From Actinoallomurus iriomotensis (GTDB lineage: Bacteria; Actinomycetota; Actinomycetes; Streptosporangiales; Streptosporangiaceae): a DNA stretch of 64,000 bases. A program made the translations under genes and the position numbers. Of the stretch, positions 31,736 through 40,708 are shown one piece after another. Location of the stretch: NCBI RefSeq assembly GCF_030269445.1, contig NZ_BSTJ01000020.1:1-64000 (forward strand). The letters run 5' to 3'. The notes below the pieces were generated by a model. It was given only the letters and a program-made list of their open reading frames with translations, was not told the origin of the DNA and did no database searches. Numbering within the stretch: position 1 is the stretch's first letter; the number at the start of each line of letters is the position of its first letter.

Positions 31736-31894
31736 TCAAACACCCGCCAGGCAACAGAATGGACACGGAGTCGCCCGGCGAGGGTCGGGACGCCCCGCTC
31801 CCCGGTCGGGGACGACGGCGACCTCGACGCAGTTACCGTCGCCTCCCTGGCTGCGGGTGCTCGTACGCCACTCGGGGCTGGGGTGGTCGGGCAC
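31736..31894 (-). CDS. DUF397 domain protein, C-terminal half probably frameshifted
   Basis: GTG at 31894, 13 bp after the XRE gene's stop, with GAGG upstream. The 52-residue product begins with the DUF397 signature (SPEWRTSTRSQGGDGNCVEVA) but then departs from the family and ends in CPFCCLAGV. Normal members continue with a VRDSK...LxFxxxxWxxF tail. In the next frame, after a CCCC run near 31814, the sequence reads RLRVHSVAWRVF, which keeps the expected W/F spacing. A one-base indel, real or from sequencing, is likely. DUF397 proteins pair with DUF5753 XRE regulators. Confidence 0.7.
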   Translation of the reverse strand: MPDHPSPEWRTSTRSQGGDGNCVEVAVVPDRGAGRPDPRRATPCPFCCLAGV

Positions 31895-31907
31895 GGGCGC
31901 TACCTCT

Positions 31908-32750
31908 TCAGGATCGTTCGGCCAGCCGCCGCAGATAGGCGATCGACTCCTCCGGCCCGAGCGCCGTGGCGCTCAGGTGCTTGAAGACCCGGCGGCGTTC
32001 TTCTACCTGGTCTCGCCCCTCCAGGTAGAGGCTGCTCGGGGAGATCTCGCGGTAGACGAGGCTGGGATCCTGCTCATAGTCCAAGATTACGAACGACCCC
32101 GCCAGACCCGGATGGAAGCCGACCGCCGTCGGCAGGATCTGGATGTCGACATGATCGAGCGGGCCGGTGTCGATGAGGCGCTGGAGCTGTTCGCGCTTGG
32201 TCTCCGCCGAGCCGAACGACCGGTTCACGGCGCTCTCGTCGATGATCGCCCACAGCCGCGGCGGGTTGTCGAACTCCAGCAGCCTCTGCCGCCGCATCCG
32301 CAACTCGACCAGCCGGTCGATCTCCTTCTCGTCGCGCAGGAGCCATCCACGCTGCAGCGCCCGGGCGTACGCCGGCGTCTGGAGCAGCCCCGGGATGACC
32401 GACAGCTCGAACGTGCTGATCTTCCGGGCCTCGCTCTCGAACTCCGTGTAGGTGTCCGACAGCGGCCCGTACGCCGTCCACCAGCCACGCTGGCGCGCCT
32501 CGCGCGTCAGGTCGAGCAGCGCCTCCCGCTCGGTCTCCTCCGTCAGGCCGTACAGGTCGAGCATCGCCCGGATGTCGGTCACGCGCGGGCGTACGGCCTG
32601 GGCGCGTTCGAGCTTGTTGACCTTTCCGGCGGCCCATTCGAGCTGCCGGGTCGCCTCATCGGCGGTGAGCCCGGCGGCTTCACGGAGGCGGCGAAGCTCC
32701 CGGGCGAGCCGCCGTCGCCGGACCGTCGGGCTCTGTCGTGCGTCCTCCAT
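31908..32750 (-). CDS. XRE regulator with DUF5753 (Scr1 family)
   Basis: A 280-residue regulator of the Scr1/DUF5753 type, restricted to actinomycetes. The helix-turn-helix is at about residues 12-66 (LRRLREAAGLTADEATRQLEW), and the rest is DUF5753, including YTEFESEARKISTFE near 105 and VIPGLLQTPAYARAL near 118. These proteins pair with a following DUF397 gene, present here 13 bp downstream. A TTACT-N3-AGTAA dyad lies 39 bp upstream of the ATG and may be the self-operator. Confidence 0.93.
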   Translation of the reverse strand: MEDARQSPTVRRRRLARELRRLREAAGLTADEATRQLEWAAGKVNKLERAQAVRPRVTDIRAMLDLYGLTEETEREALLDLTREARQRGWWTAYGPLSDTYTEFESEARKISTFELSVIPGLLQTPAYARALQRGWLLRDEKEIDRLVELRMRRQRLLEFDNPPRLWAIIDESAVNRSFGSAETKREQLQRLIDTGPLDHVDIQILPTAVGFHPGLAGSFVILDYEQDPSLVYREISPSSLYLEGRDQVEERRRVFKHLSATALGPEESIAYLRRLAERS

Positions 32751-32789
32751 GGGAGGCGGGTCCTTTCCCCGGGGGAGGAAGATTTTTCG

Positions 32790-32802
32790 TTACTGATAGT
32801 AA
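32790..32802. promoter_or_regulatory. TTACT-N3-AGTAA operator of the Scr1-type regulator
   Basis: A perfect 13-bp dyad 39 bp before the start of the DUF5753 gene, standing out by its AT content. It overlaps the promoter zone and is the obvious candidate for autoregulation. Confidence 0.6.
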
Positions 32803-32845
32803 GGCATTAATCACTGAGACGGACACTGGCGCGACGACGGATGTG

Positions 32846-33847
32846 TCAGGACAGCCCGGTGATGCGCCGGCGCATGTGCTCCGCCTGCGGCGCGCTCATG
32901 CCGAGTGCGAGCGCCCGCTCGTACGCCGCCCGTGCCGCCGCGGGCCGGCCCATGCGGCACAGCAGCTCACCGCGCGTCGCGTGCCACCAGGGATAGGCGT
33001 CGAGGCCCTCGATCGCCTCGACCAGGGCCATCCCGGCCTCGAGTCCGTCGCGTTCGGCCACGGCGGCGGCGCGGTTCAGCCGGACGACCGGGCCGTCCTG
33101 CACCCGGAGAAGGACGTCGTACCAGGACAGGACCGCATCCCAGTTCGTGTCGGCGTACGTGGGCGCCAGGGCGTGACACGCCGCGATCGCCGCCTGGACG
33201 ACGTACGGGTCAGGCCGGTCCGGCGTACGGCGCAGCGCCCGGCCGACCAGCTCGATGCCCTCCTTGATCGCCGAGGCGTCCCATCGGCCGCGGTCCTGGT
33301 CCTTCAGCAGCAGCACCCGGCCTTCGTCGTCCACCCGCGCGTCGCGGCGCGCGTCCTGGAGCAGCAGCAGCGTCTTTTGTTTCGCCCGGGTGAGCCGCTT
33401 GGCCATGGTCGCCTCGGACACCATCAGGCCACGGGCGACCTCCGCCGTGGACAGCCCGCCGAGCGTCCTCAGCGCGAGCGCCACCTGCGCCTCGACCGAC
33501 AGTGCGGGATGGCAGCAGGTGAAGACCAGCCGGAGCAGGTCGTCGTCGACGGTTTCGGCGGGCTCATGGCCGGGTTCGGTGAACATGACGGCCTCGGTCT
33601 CCTTCCCGGCGCGCCGCGTCTCGCGCCGGATGACGTCGATCGCACGCCGCTTGGCGGTGACCAGCAGCCACGCGCGCGGGTTGTCCGGCACACCGTCGCG
33701 CGGCCAGGTCTCCAGAGCCCGTACGGCGGCGTCCTGCGCGGCGTCCTGGGCCAGATCGATGTCGCCGGTGACGCGCACGAGAGTGGCGAGCACGCGGGTC
33801 CCCTCGGCGCGTACCAGCCTGGCGAGCGCGTCACCGGCTTCGATCAT
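32846..33847 (-). CDS. ECF42-type sigma factor with internal shortening
   Basis: A 333-residue sigma factor. Region 2 (~10-80) and region 4 (~118-170, TAEVARGLMVSEATMAKRLTRAKQK) are intact. The C-terminal TPR part normally starts with a ~75-residue segment (AGIPYRVP...VYLVFNEGY...LMPDEPE) before LLALMLLHDARR. Here RAKQK runs straight into TLLLLQDARRDARVD, so that segment is missing, about 75 residues less than the family's ~410. The frame is kept. ECF42 factors partner with DGPF/YciI proteins, and one lies 11 bp upstream. Activity after the loss is uncertain. Confidence 0.85.
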   Translation of the reverse strand: MIEAGDALARLVRAEGTRVLATLVRVTGDIDLAQDAAQDAAVRALETWPRDGVPDNPRAWLLVTAKRRAIDVIRRETRRAGKETEAVMFTEPGHEPAETVDDDLLRLVFTCCHPALSVEAQVALALRTLGGLSTAEVARGLMVSEATMAKRLTRAKQKTLLLLQDARRDARVDDEGRVLLLKDQDRGRWDASAIKEGIELVGRALRRTPDRPDPYVVQAAIAACHALAPTYADTNWDAVLSWYDVLLRVQDGPVVRLNRAAAVAERDGLEAGMALVEAIEGLDAYPWWHATRGELLCRMGRPAAARAAYERALALGMSAPQAEHMRRRITGLS

Positions 33848-33858
33848 CGGCCGGGCGG

Positions 33859-34203
33859 TCAGAACTCGATGACGGGACGAACCTCGACCGCGCCATCCCA
33901 GGCGGCCGGCAGCCGCGAGGCATAGGCGACGGCCTCATCCAGGTCGGCGCATTCGAACAGGTAGAAACCGGTCAGGGCCTCTTTCGTCTCGGCGTAGGGC
34001 CCGTCGCTGGTGATGACCTCTCCGCCCTTGCCGCCCGTGACCCGTACGGTGGTCGCGGTGGCGGTCGGGTAGAGGGCGTTGCCGCCCCTGATCACCGCGG
34101 CGGCGGCCTGGCCGAACTCCCGGTAGTCCTTCATCTCCTCGGCGTACTCCGGACGCGTCCAGTCGACGTCGCGGGTGTAGGTGAGGGCGGCGTACATCGG
34201 CAT
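33859..34203 (-). CDS. YciI/DGPF-domain protein
   Basis: A 114-residue ferredoxin-like-fold protein with the sequence SDGPYAETKEALTGFYLFE, the DGPF-type motif that gives the family its name. These are the standard operon partners of ECF42 sigma factors and may sense a small molecule for them. The gene precedes the sigma factor by 11 bp on the same strand, forming one operon. The ATG at 34203 follows GGGGAGAG. Confidence 0.9.
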   Translation of the reverse strand: MPMYAALTYTRDVDWTRPEYAEEMKDYREFGQAAAAVIRGGNALYPTATATTVRVTGGKGGEVITSDGPYAETKEALTGFYLFECADLDEAVAYASRLPAAWDGAVEVRPVIEF

Positions 34204-34298
34204 GGTCTCTCCCCTGGTCGGCCGGCACCGTATCGCCGGCGTTCACTGTAGGGACGAACGGCCGGTCGCGGTTCTGGACACACGGGGACGGATTTTCC

Positions 34299-35060
34299 TC
34301 ACCGGCCCGGATGGGTGAACGGGGTCGTCGTGGCGAGTTCGGTGAAGCCCAGGCGGCGCAGGATGGGGCGGCTGGCGGCGGACGCGTCGACCTGGAGGTA
34401 GCGGTGTCCCGCCCGCCGTGCGAGCGCGGCGCGGTACGCGACCAGGGAACGGAACACGCCCCGGCCGCGCCAGGCGGGCAGCGTGCCGCCGCCCCACAGA
34501 CCGGCGAACTCCGTGCCGGGGTTGAACTCCACGCGCGCGGCGGAGACCGGCGTCTCACCGGCCCAGGCGACCACGGCCGCCGCCGTACCGTCCTCCAGGG
34601 CGGCCGCCAGGGGACCGCTCGCGTGGTGGCCGCCGAAGACCTCGTCGTGCACCGCGATGAGGGCGTCGAGGTCGTGCCGGTCGCCGACGGCGCGCAGCTC
34701 GACGCCGGCCGGCGGGCGTACCTCCAGGTCCAGGTCGGCGATCGCCCCGACGAGCAGCGTCTCGTCCTCCTCCGGGGTCAGGCCCGCCGCGACCAGGCGT
34801 TCGCGCAGGTCCTCCGGCCGGTCGTAGGAGTAGTGCTTCCACTCCCAGGGCCGGCCGACCTCGGCGAACCGCCGGATCTGCGCCCGGATCACGGCGTCGG
34901 CGTTCGCGGAGGTGAGAGCGGTCCAGTCGACGCCGTTCCAGCCGTCGCCCGCGGACACCGTACGGACGACGTCGCCGTCGTCCTCGACGTGCCCGTCACC
35001 GGGGCGCGGACGGCGTCGTACCTGCTCGTCGAAGGCGGCCAGCACCGCTGCGTGATCCAT
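34299..35060 (-). CDS. GNAT family N-acetyltransferase
   Basis: A 253-residue protein with an N-terminal helical part and a C-terminal GNAT fold. The acetyl-CoA loop LPAWRGRGVFRSLVAYR (near 205) matches the Q/R-x-x-G-x-G/A signature, and RYLQVDASAASRPILRRLGF is the usual late strand-helix. Many actinobacterial members modify antibiotics or unknown amines. No substrate can be read from sequence. It lies alone between the DGPF gene and the DUF1348-like gene. Confidence 0.85.
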   Translation of the reverse strand: MDHAAVLAAFDEQVRRRPRPGDGHVEDDGDVVRTVSAGDGWNGVDWTALTSANADAVIRAQIRRFAEVGRPWEWKHYSYDRPEDLRERLVAAGLTPEEDETLLVGAIADLDLEVRPPAGVELRAVGDRHDLDALIAVHDEVFGGHHASGPLAAALEDGTAAAVVAWAGETPVSAARVEFNPGTEFAGLWGGGTLPAWRGRGVFRSLVAYRAALARRAGHRYLQVDASAASRPILRRLGFTELATTTPFTHPGR

Positions 35061-35105
35061 GCGGCCCAGACGACCACCCGCGCGACCGGGGCGGCAAACG
35101 AATTG

Positions 35106-35567
35106 TCAGCGGATCGGGAACGGGATGCCGTGCTCGCTCTTCGGGCGCACGCCGTGGATGCGACGGTCGCCCTCCTCGATCCGCACGTCGTTGATGCTGG
35201 CCTCCCGGCGGCTCATCAGGCCGTTCTCGCTGAACTCCCACAGCTCGTTGCCGTAGCTGCGCCACCACCGGCCGCCGGCGTCGTGGCACTCGTACTGAAA
35301 CCGCACCGCGATCCGGTTGCCGTCGAACGCCCACAGCTCCTTGCGCAGCGCGTAGTCCAGCTCACGCCGCCACTTGTCGGCGAGGAACCTCTCGATCGCC
35401 TCGCGCCCTTCGAGGAAGGCGTCGCGGTTACGCCAGACCGAGTCCTCGGTGTAGGCGAGCGCCACGGTGACCGGGTCCCGGGTGTTCCAGGCGTCCTCGG
35501 CGGCCTGCACCTTCTGCGCCGCCGACTGCTTGGTGAACGGCGGGAACGGAGGACGGCTGCTGTTCAT
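35106..35567 (-). CDS. DUF1348 family NTF2-like protein
   Basis: A 153-residue NTF2-fold protein with [22 protein letters not shown] and [19 protein letters not shown] as characteristic segments of the DUF1348 group. Function unknown. The ATG at 35567 is preceded by GGAGGTGTCAG; the longer frame, open to 35765, lies mostly in the gap before the divergent membrane gene and is not used. Confidence 0.88.
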   Translation of the reverse strand: MNSSRPPFPPFTKQSAAQKVQAAEDAWNTRDPVTVALAYTEDSVWRNRDAFLEGREAIERFLADKWRRELDYALRKELWAFDGNRIAVRFQYECHDAGGRWWRSYGNELWEFSENGLMSRREASINDVRIEEGDRRIHGVRPKSEHGIPFPIR

Positions 35568-35755
35568 CTGACACCTCCGGGAAAGCTCCTGACGGCGGCC
35601 GGCCCGTACGGCGCGACACCAGCCCGCACCTACCAGCATCCCCAACGTGTCACGAGAGGGCGGCGTGAGGGTGGCCGGATCGCTCCCGCGAGGGAGACGA
35701 AGAATCGCCTGCGTCGACGATGTCCGGATGACACGCGGCGACGAGGCTTGTCCGC

Positions 35756-36325
35756 ATGAACCCACGCTTCGCCTTTCTCGCCGCTCCCGTCCTGCTCACC
35801 GCGTACGGGCTGATCCGCCTGGCGGACGGCCTGGACGGAGAACGCGGTCCCGGGCCGGCCTGGACCACCGGGCACCTCGCCTTCCTCGGGGCCCTGGTGC
35901 TGTTCGTGCCCGTGCTGCTGACGCTGCGGCGGCCGGCCGGCGGTGGGCGCCTCGCCACGGCCACCGCCGCCGTCGGCCTCGCCGGCGTGGTGCTGTCCAT
36001 GGCGCAGATCACCATCGACGTCGTCGTCGGGCTGCGGGCCGGTGACCACGCCGCGATGGGGCCGATGTTCGACCGGGTACAGGAGGTGCCGGGAGTCGCC
36101 CTGGCCGTCTACGACGCCGGCCCGATGCTGTTCTACGTCGGCCTGATCGTCGCGGTCGCCCACCTGGCGGCGCGCCGGGTCGTACCGGTGTGGACGCCCA
36201 TCGCGATCACGCTCTCGACCGTGGCCTCGGCGACGGACCTGGACCTGCTGCCGGCGGGCGGCCTGCTGATGCTCATGGCGTTCGTGCCGCTCGTCCGTTC
36301 CGCGCCGGCCGCCGTCCCCGCGTGA
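35756..36325 (+). CDS. Integral membrane protein, unknown
   Basis: A 189-residue protein with about five or six hydrophobic helices starting at residue 5 ([17 protein letters not shown]), then [20 protein letters not shown] and further helices to the end. I do not recognise the family. It is followed by a VOC protein gene on the same strand 57 bp later, and the two may be cotranscribed. No ribosome site of note precedes the ATG. Confidence 0.7.
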   Translation: MNPRFAFLAAPVLLTAYGLIRLADGLDGERGPGPAWTTGHLAFLGALVLFVPVLLTLRRPAGGGRLATATAAVGLAGVVLSMAQITIDVVVGLRAGDHAAMGPMFDRVQEVPGVALAVYDAGPMLFYVGLIVAVAHLAARRVVPVWTPIAITLSTVASATDLDLLPAGGLLMLMAFVPLVRSAPAAVPA

Positions 36326-36370
36326 GCCGGGTGTGCCGCCGAAGCACTGGTCACCGGTCTCCGGCGGTGA

Positions 36371-36826
<456 letters not shown>

Positions 36827-36832
36827 GCTCCG

Positions 36833-37468
36833 TCAGGGGTTGAGCTTCACCCGCACCGGGGCGCCGTACGTGGGCCGGGTGCCGCCGGAGGGGACGAACC
36901 CGTCGTCCTGCCAGACGTACGTCACGTTGACCGGCGGCAGCGACGCGCAGCACGCGGGGTCGTCCGCGGCGTAGTGCGGGTAGGTGACGGTGAAGTACCC
37001 GTTCCCGCCGGTGACCTTCGTGATGGACATGGCCTCGGTCTCGGCGTCCCAGCCGATGAAGCGGTTGCCCTGCCAGAAGAAGACGAGCTGGCCGTGGCCG
37101 TCGGCGGTCGGAGTGCGCCGCCCGACCACCGCGGTGAGCGCGCCGCCGGTCCGGTCCGACGCGGTCACCGGCGAAGCGACCGGCGCGAAGTGCACCGTCG
37201 GCGCCGCCACCTCGACCGTACGGGTCATGGTGTTCTGGATGGTGGCCTGGTCGGGCCCGCCGGCCACGGGCGGCGTGCCCCCTGCGGCCGGCACCGTGGC
37301 CACGAGGTTCGGCGACGCCGGGGACCCCTTCGCCGACGGCGACGACGCACCGGACGCCGTGTCGGACGACTTGCAACCCGTGAGGGCCGTTCCGGCCATC
37401 AGGACGGCCACCACCGGTACGAACGTCCGTGGCCGGAGGACCCCACCGGTCCGGTCTGCTGCGAACAA
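36833..37468 (-). CDS. LppP/LprE family lipoprotein
   Basis: A 211-residue exported lipoprotein. The signal peptide with lipobox ALTGC puts the lipid-carrying Cys near residue 32. A linker rich in Ser, Ala and Pro follows, then a C-terminal domain with LVFFWQGNRFIGWD and the paired Cys in PACCASLPPVNVTYVWQDDGF, as in the mycobacterial LppP/LprE group. Function in the envelope is unknown. The ATG at 37468 has only a weak ribosome site. Confidence 0.82.
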   Translation of the reverse strand: MFAADRTGGVLRPRTFVPVVAVLMAGTALTGCKSSDTASGASSPSAKGSPASPNLVATVPAAGGTPPVAGGPDQATIQNTMTRTVEVAAPTVHFAPVASPVTASDRTGGALTAVVGRRTPTADGHGQLVFFWQGNRFIGWDAETEAMSITKVTGGNGYFTVTYPHYAADDPACCASLPPVNVTYVWQDDGFVPSGGTRPTYGAPVRVKLNP

Positions 37469-37594
37469 GCCTGCTCCCTCGTCCCTGAACGCGCCGTCCG
37501 ACGGCGTCTACTTCCAGGAGTCGGATGATCGCAAGCTGTGTCCGTCGTCCGCCGACTTTTCAACAAAAGGTGATCTATGGCGCTCCAGGTGCCG

Positions 37595-38287
37595 TCACCG
37601 TACGGGCCCGAAGCGATCGACGAATCGCCCCGTGCCGGCGTCCGCGCCCTCGGTCGCCAGCATGACGATCGCGTCGGTGCCCTCCGTCACGGTCTGCGGA
37701 CCGCTGTGCCCGTTGAGGTCGGTCGCGGTGTAGCCGGGGTCGGCGGCGTTGACGCGGATGCCGGGCAGCGCCTTGGCGTACTGCGTCGTGAGCATCGTCA
37801 CCGCGGCCTTGGACGAGGTGTACAGCGGCGCGACGACCTTCGACTCCGGGCGCTCCGGGTCGCTGGTGAGGGCGAGCGATCCCATGCCGCTGCTCACGTT
37901 GACGATCACCGGGTGCTCCGACCGTCGCAGAAGAGGCAGGAAGGCGCCCGTCACGCGGACGATGCCCACGACGTTCGTCTGGAAGACCTCGGCCGCGTCG
38001 TCCCCGGTCAGCTCCTCGACGGGCGCATGGCGGCCGTGGATCCCGGCGTTGTTGATGAGGACGTCGACGCGGCCCTCGCGCGCGCGGACGTCGGCGGCGG
38101 CGGTGGCGACGGACGCGTCGTCGCCGACGTCGATCCGCACGAAGCGCGCACCGAGCTCGTCGGCCGCGGCCTGCCCGCGTTCGGCGTCGCGGGCGCCGAG
38201 GACAACGGTGTGGCCGAGCTCGGTGAGGCGGCGGGCGGTCTCGAATCCGAGGCCCTTGTTGGCTCCGGTGATGAAGGTGATGGTCAT
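37595..38287 (-). CDS. Short-chain dehydrogenase/reductase
   Basis: A 230-residue classical SDR. NAD(P)-binding TGANKGLG at residues 7-14, NNAG near 80, and the catalytic Ser...YTSSK pattern (Tyr near 157, Lys near 161) are present. The closing segment RVNAADPGYTATDLNGHSG is common in actinobacterial SDRs of this type. The gene lies divergent from an MmyB-like XRE regulator, a pairing often seen in Streptomyces, so the regulator probably controls it. Substrate unknown. Confidence 0.92.
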   Translation of the reverse strand: MTITFITGANKGLGFETARRLTELGHTVVLGARDAERGQAAADELGARFVRIDVGDDASVATAAADVRAREGRVDVLINNAGIHGRHAPVEELTGDDAAEVFQTNVVGIVRVTGAFLPLLRRSEHPVIVNVSSGMGSLALTSDPERPESKVVAPLYTSSKAAVTMLTTQYAKALPGIRVNAADPGYTATDLNGHSGPQTVTEGTDAIVMLATEGADAGTGRFVDRFGPVR

Positions 38288-38388
38288 GGTTCGAGCATCG
38301 GCGCACCCGGCACGGCCGGCCAGGGAGAGCTCACCGGTAGGACACGCAGTACCACCCTGGCCCGTCGTCCCCGGCCCACAATGAACGT

Positions 38389-39273
38389 ATGACCGCAGAC
38401 GAGACGAGCCTGGGCGCGACGATCCGGCTCTGGCGCGACCGGCTCTCCCCGGCGACGGTCGGCCTGCCCGCCGGCCGCGTGCGCCGCGCCACCGGCCTGC
38501 GCCGCGAGGAACTCGCCGACCTCGCGGGCGTCTCGGTGGACTACGTCGTACGGCTCGAACAGGGCCGGGCGACCACGCCGTCCGCCCAGGTCGCCGCCGC
38601 GCTGGCGCGGGCGCTACAGCTCAGCCGCACGGAGCGCGACCACCTCTACCGGCTCGCCGGACTGCAGCCGCCCCGCGACGACCTGATCAGCGACCACATC
38701 CCGCCCGGAATGCAGCGCGTGCTCACCCGGCTCGGCGACAGACCGGTGGCCGTGTTCGCCGCCGACTGGCGGCTGCTGTGGTGGAACCGCGTCTGGGCGG
38801 CCCTCCTCGGCGACCCCTCCCTGACCGCGCCCGAGCAACGGAACCTGGTGCGCGTGCGTTTCCCGGTGGCCTCCCATCCGGGGCGCATCGCGGCATGGCC
38901 CGTCGTCGCGGAGAACGCGGAGAACGACGACGCCTCCGACCTGGCCATCGCCGCCGACCTGCGCCGCGCGTCCGCCCGCTACCCGGAGGACCCGCGGCTG
39001 CGCGAACTGATCCGCCAGACGCTGGACGGCAACCCGCGCTTCGCCGACCTGTGGCACTCCGGCGCCCTCGGCGGCCACGCGGAGTACCGCAAGACGATCC
39101 ACCATCCGACCATCGGCGAGATCGTCGTCGACTGCGACGTGCTCGCCGACTCGGACACCGATCTGAAGATCGTCATCTACACGACCGTCCCCGGCAGCGA
39201 GGACGAGACCAAAGTCGACCTCGCCCGCGTCGCCGGAGTGACGGCCGCCCCGCCTCTGACCGGCACGGAGTAA
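38389..39273 (+). CDS. MmyB-type XRE regulator
   Basis: A 294-residue regulator: an N-terminal helix-turn-helix (residues ~25-75, RRATGLRREELADLAGVSVDYVVRLEQGR) and a C-terminal MmyB-like PAS-related ligand-binding domain (from ~110, VFAADWRLLWWNRVWAALLG). MmyB-type proteins often sense fatty acids or similar ligands and regulate an adjacent SDR gene, which lies divergently here. Confidence 0.93.
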   Translation: MTADETSLGATIRLWRDRLSPATVGLPAGRVRRATGLRREELADLAGVSVDYVVRLEQGRATTPSAQVAAALARALQLSRTERDHLYRLAGLQPPRDDLISDHIPPGMQRVLTRLGDRPVAVFAADWRLLWWNRVWAALLGDPSLTAPEQRNLVRVRFPVASHPGRIAAWPVVAENAENDDASDLAIAADLRRASARYPEDPRLRELIRQTLDGNPRFADLWHSGALGGHAEYRKTIHHPTIGEIVVDCDVLADSDTDLKIVIYTTVPGSEDETKVDLARVAGVTAAPPLTGTE

Positions 39274-39302
39274 CCGGACGTCTCAGCCGGCGGCCGGGCC
39301 GG

Positions 39303-40553
39303 TCACAGGCCCAGGGCTCCTACGACCAGGGCGGTGACGGCGTTCCGGTGGTCGAGGGTGTCCTCCCAGCGGAGGGCGCGGCCGGCTTCGGCCACCACGC
39401 CGAGGCCCGCGTGGACCAGGACTCGGGCCTGGCGTGCGTCCAGGTCGGGGCGGACCAGGCGGAGTTGCTGTTCCCAGACGGTGATGTGTTCGCGCTGGGC
39501 GAGGGCGAGGGGCTCGCGTACGTCCGGCGGCAGGCCGGGGATCTCGGCCTGGGCGACGGTGGTCAGCGCGGTGTACTCGAAGCTGTAGGCCACGTAGGTC
39601 GCGGCCAGCGCGAGCACCGCTTCGTGGGGGTCGGCCACGTCGTGCAGGTTCTGGTCGACGGCCTGGGCCAGGATTCCGGCGGCCTGCAGGCAGGCTGCGG
39701 CCAAGATGTCGACCATGCCGGAATAGTGCCGGTAGAGCGCGGAAGGGGCCAGCCCGACCGCCTTCGCGATCTGCCCGTTCGTGACGTTGGCGAATCCGTC
39801 CCGGGCGAACAGCGGGATGGCCGCCGCGAGGATCTCCGCCCGTCGCGTACGCGGCACGGGCCGGGCGGGCAGGTCGGCGGAACGCACGCGCCCACCCGAA
39901 GCCGGATCGGTCGCCGCCACCCGGAGCGCGGCCGAGAGGAGCACCCCTTCGAGCCGACGCTGCGCGATGGAGGTGTGATGCGTCGTGATGGACCCGATCA
40001 CGCCGAGCGCCGCGACAGTACGCAGCCCCTCCGACGGCAGCGGGTGTTCGCGGCGCACCGCCGCCGTCACCCGCTCGACGACCTGCGCGAACTTGCCTCC
40101 AACCCGTCGGCGGTCGGCGTCGTTCAGATACCGAGCCTCCCACCGGTAGAGGCCTCCCGACGTCCGGTACTCCACCGTCACCCGGATGAGCGCGCTGAGC
40201 ACCTCCGCCAGGGAAGCCTCGGGGGGCACCCCGTCGAGCGCCCCGACGAGCCTGTCCACCGTCACGTTCGCGCACTCGGCGAACAGCGCGTACTTGTTCG
40301 GAAAGTGCCGATACAGGGCCGCCGCGGTGATGCCGACTCTGGCGGCGATCTCCTCCATGGGCGCCGCGTGGTAACCCCGGTCGCTGAACACCTGGCTGGC
40401 GGATTCGATGATCAACTGCTTGCGGTTGCGCGGGCGGGTGGCCGCGCCCGTCCGTGGCGTCACGGCGACACTCGGTCGGCCGTACCGACGAACAGGGCCA
40501 TACGCGCAGTCAACCACAGGGGGCTGGATCAGCCCCCAGGTGCGCATGGCCAT
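39303..40553 (-). CDS. Double-headed TetR regulator beside lcp
   Basis: A 416-residue protein made of two complete TetR units. Unit 1 has HTH MEEIAARVGITAAALYRHF (~65-83) and unit 2 TNGQIAKAVGLAPSALYRHY (~258-277), each with its own helical tail. Normal TetR dimers carry one such unit per chain. It is divergent from the latex clearing protein gene and, like LcpR described in Gordonia, may repress it; LcpR itself is a single-unit TetR as I recall. Several starts are possible; GTG at 40463 would trim 30 poorly conserved residues. An AT-rich dyad lies in the gap. Confidence 0.85.
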   Translation of the reverse strand: MAMRTWGLIQPPVVDCAYGPVRRYGRPSVAVTPRTGAATRPRNRKQLIIESASQVFSDRGYHAAPMEEIAARVGITAAALYRHFPNKYALFAECANVTVDRLVGALDGVPPEASLAEVLSALIRVTVEYRTSGGLYRWEARYLNDADRRRVGGKFAQVVERVTAAVRREHPLPSEGLRTVAALGVIGSITTHHTSIAQRRLEGVLLSAALRVAATDPASGGRVRSADLPARPVPRTRRAEILAAAIPLFARDGFANVTNGQIAKAVGLAPSALYRHYSGMVDILAAACLQAAGILAQAVDQNLHDVADPHEAVLALAATYVAYSFEYTALTTVAQAEIPGLPPDVREPLALAQREHITVWEQQLRLVRPDLDARQARVLVHAGLGVVAEAGRALRWEDTLDHRNAVTALVVGALGL

Positions 40554-40618
40554 CGCGGCAACAGGAAACGTCGTCCCAAAAGGGCCCTTGTCGTCCTCGA
40601 ACCACCTGGTTATGTTAA

Positions 40619-40628
40619 TGAATATTCA
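40619..40628. promoter_or_regulatory. AT-rich dyad TGAATATTCA between TetR and lcp
   Basis: A perfect 10-bp palindrome in the most AT-rich part of the gap, flanked by ATGTTAA and CACATCC. A second perfect 10-mer, AGATGCATCT, sits at 40673-40682 nearer the lcp start. Either could be bound by the double TetR protein. Confidence 0.55.
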
Positions 40629-40708
40629 CATCCCACCTCCCCCCTTCAGATCCGCTCCACCCTAGGTGTCTTAGATGCATCTGGTCCCACGCGGAAGTAG
40701 GTAAGTGA

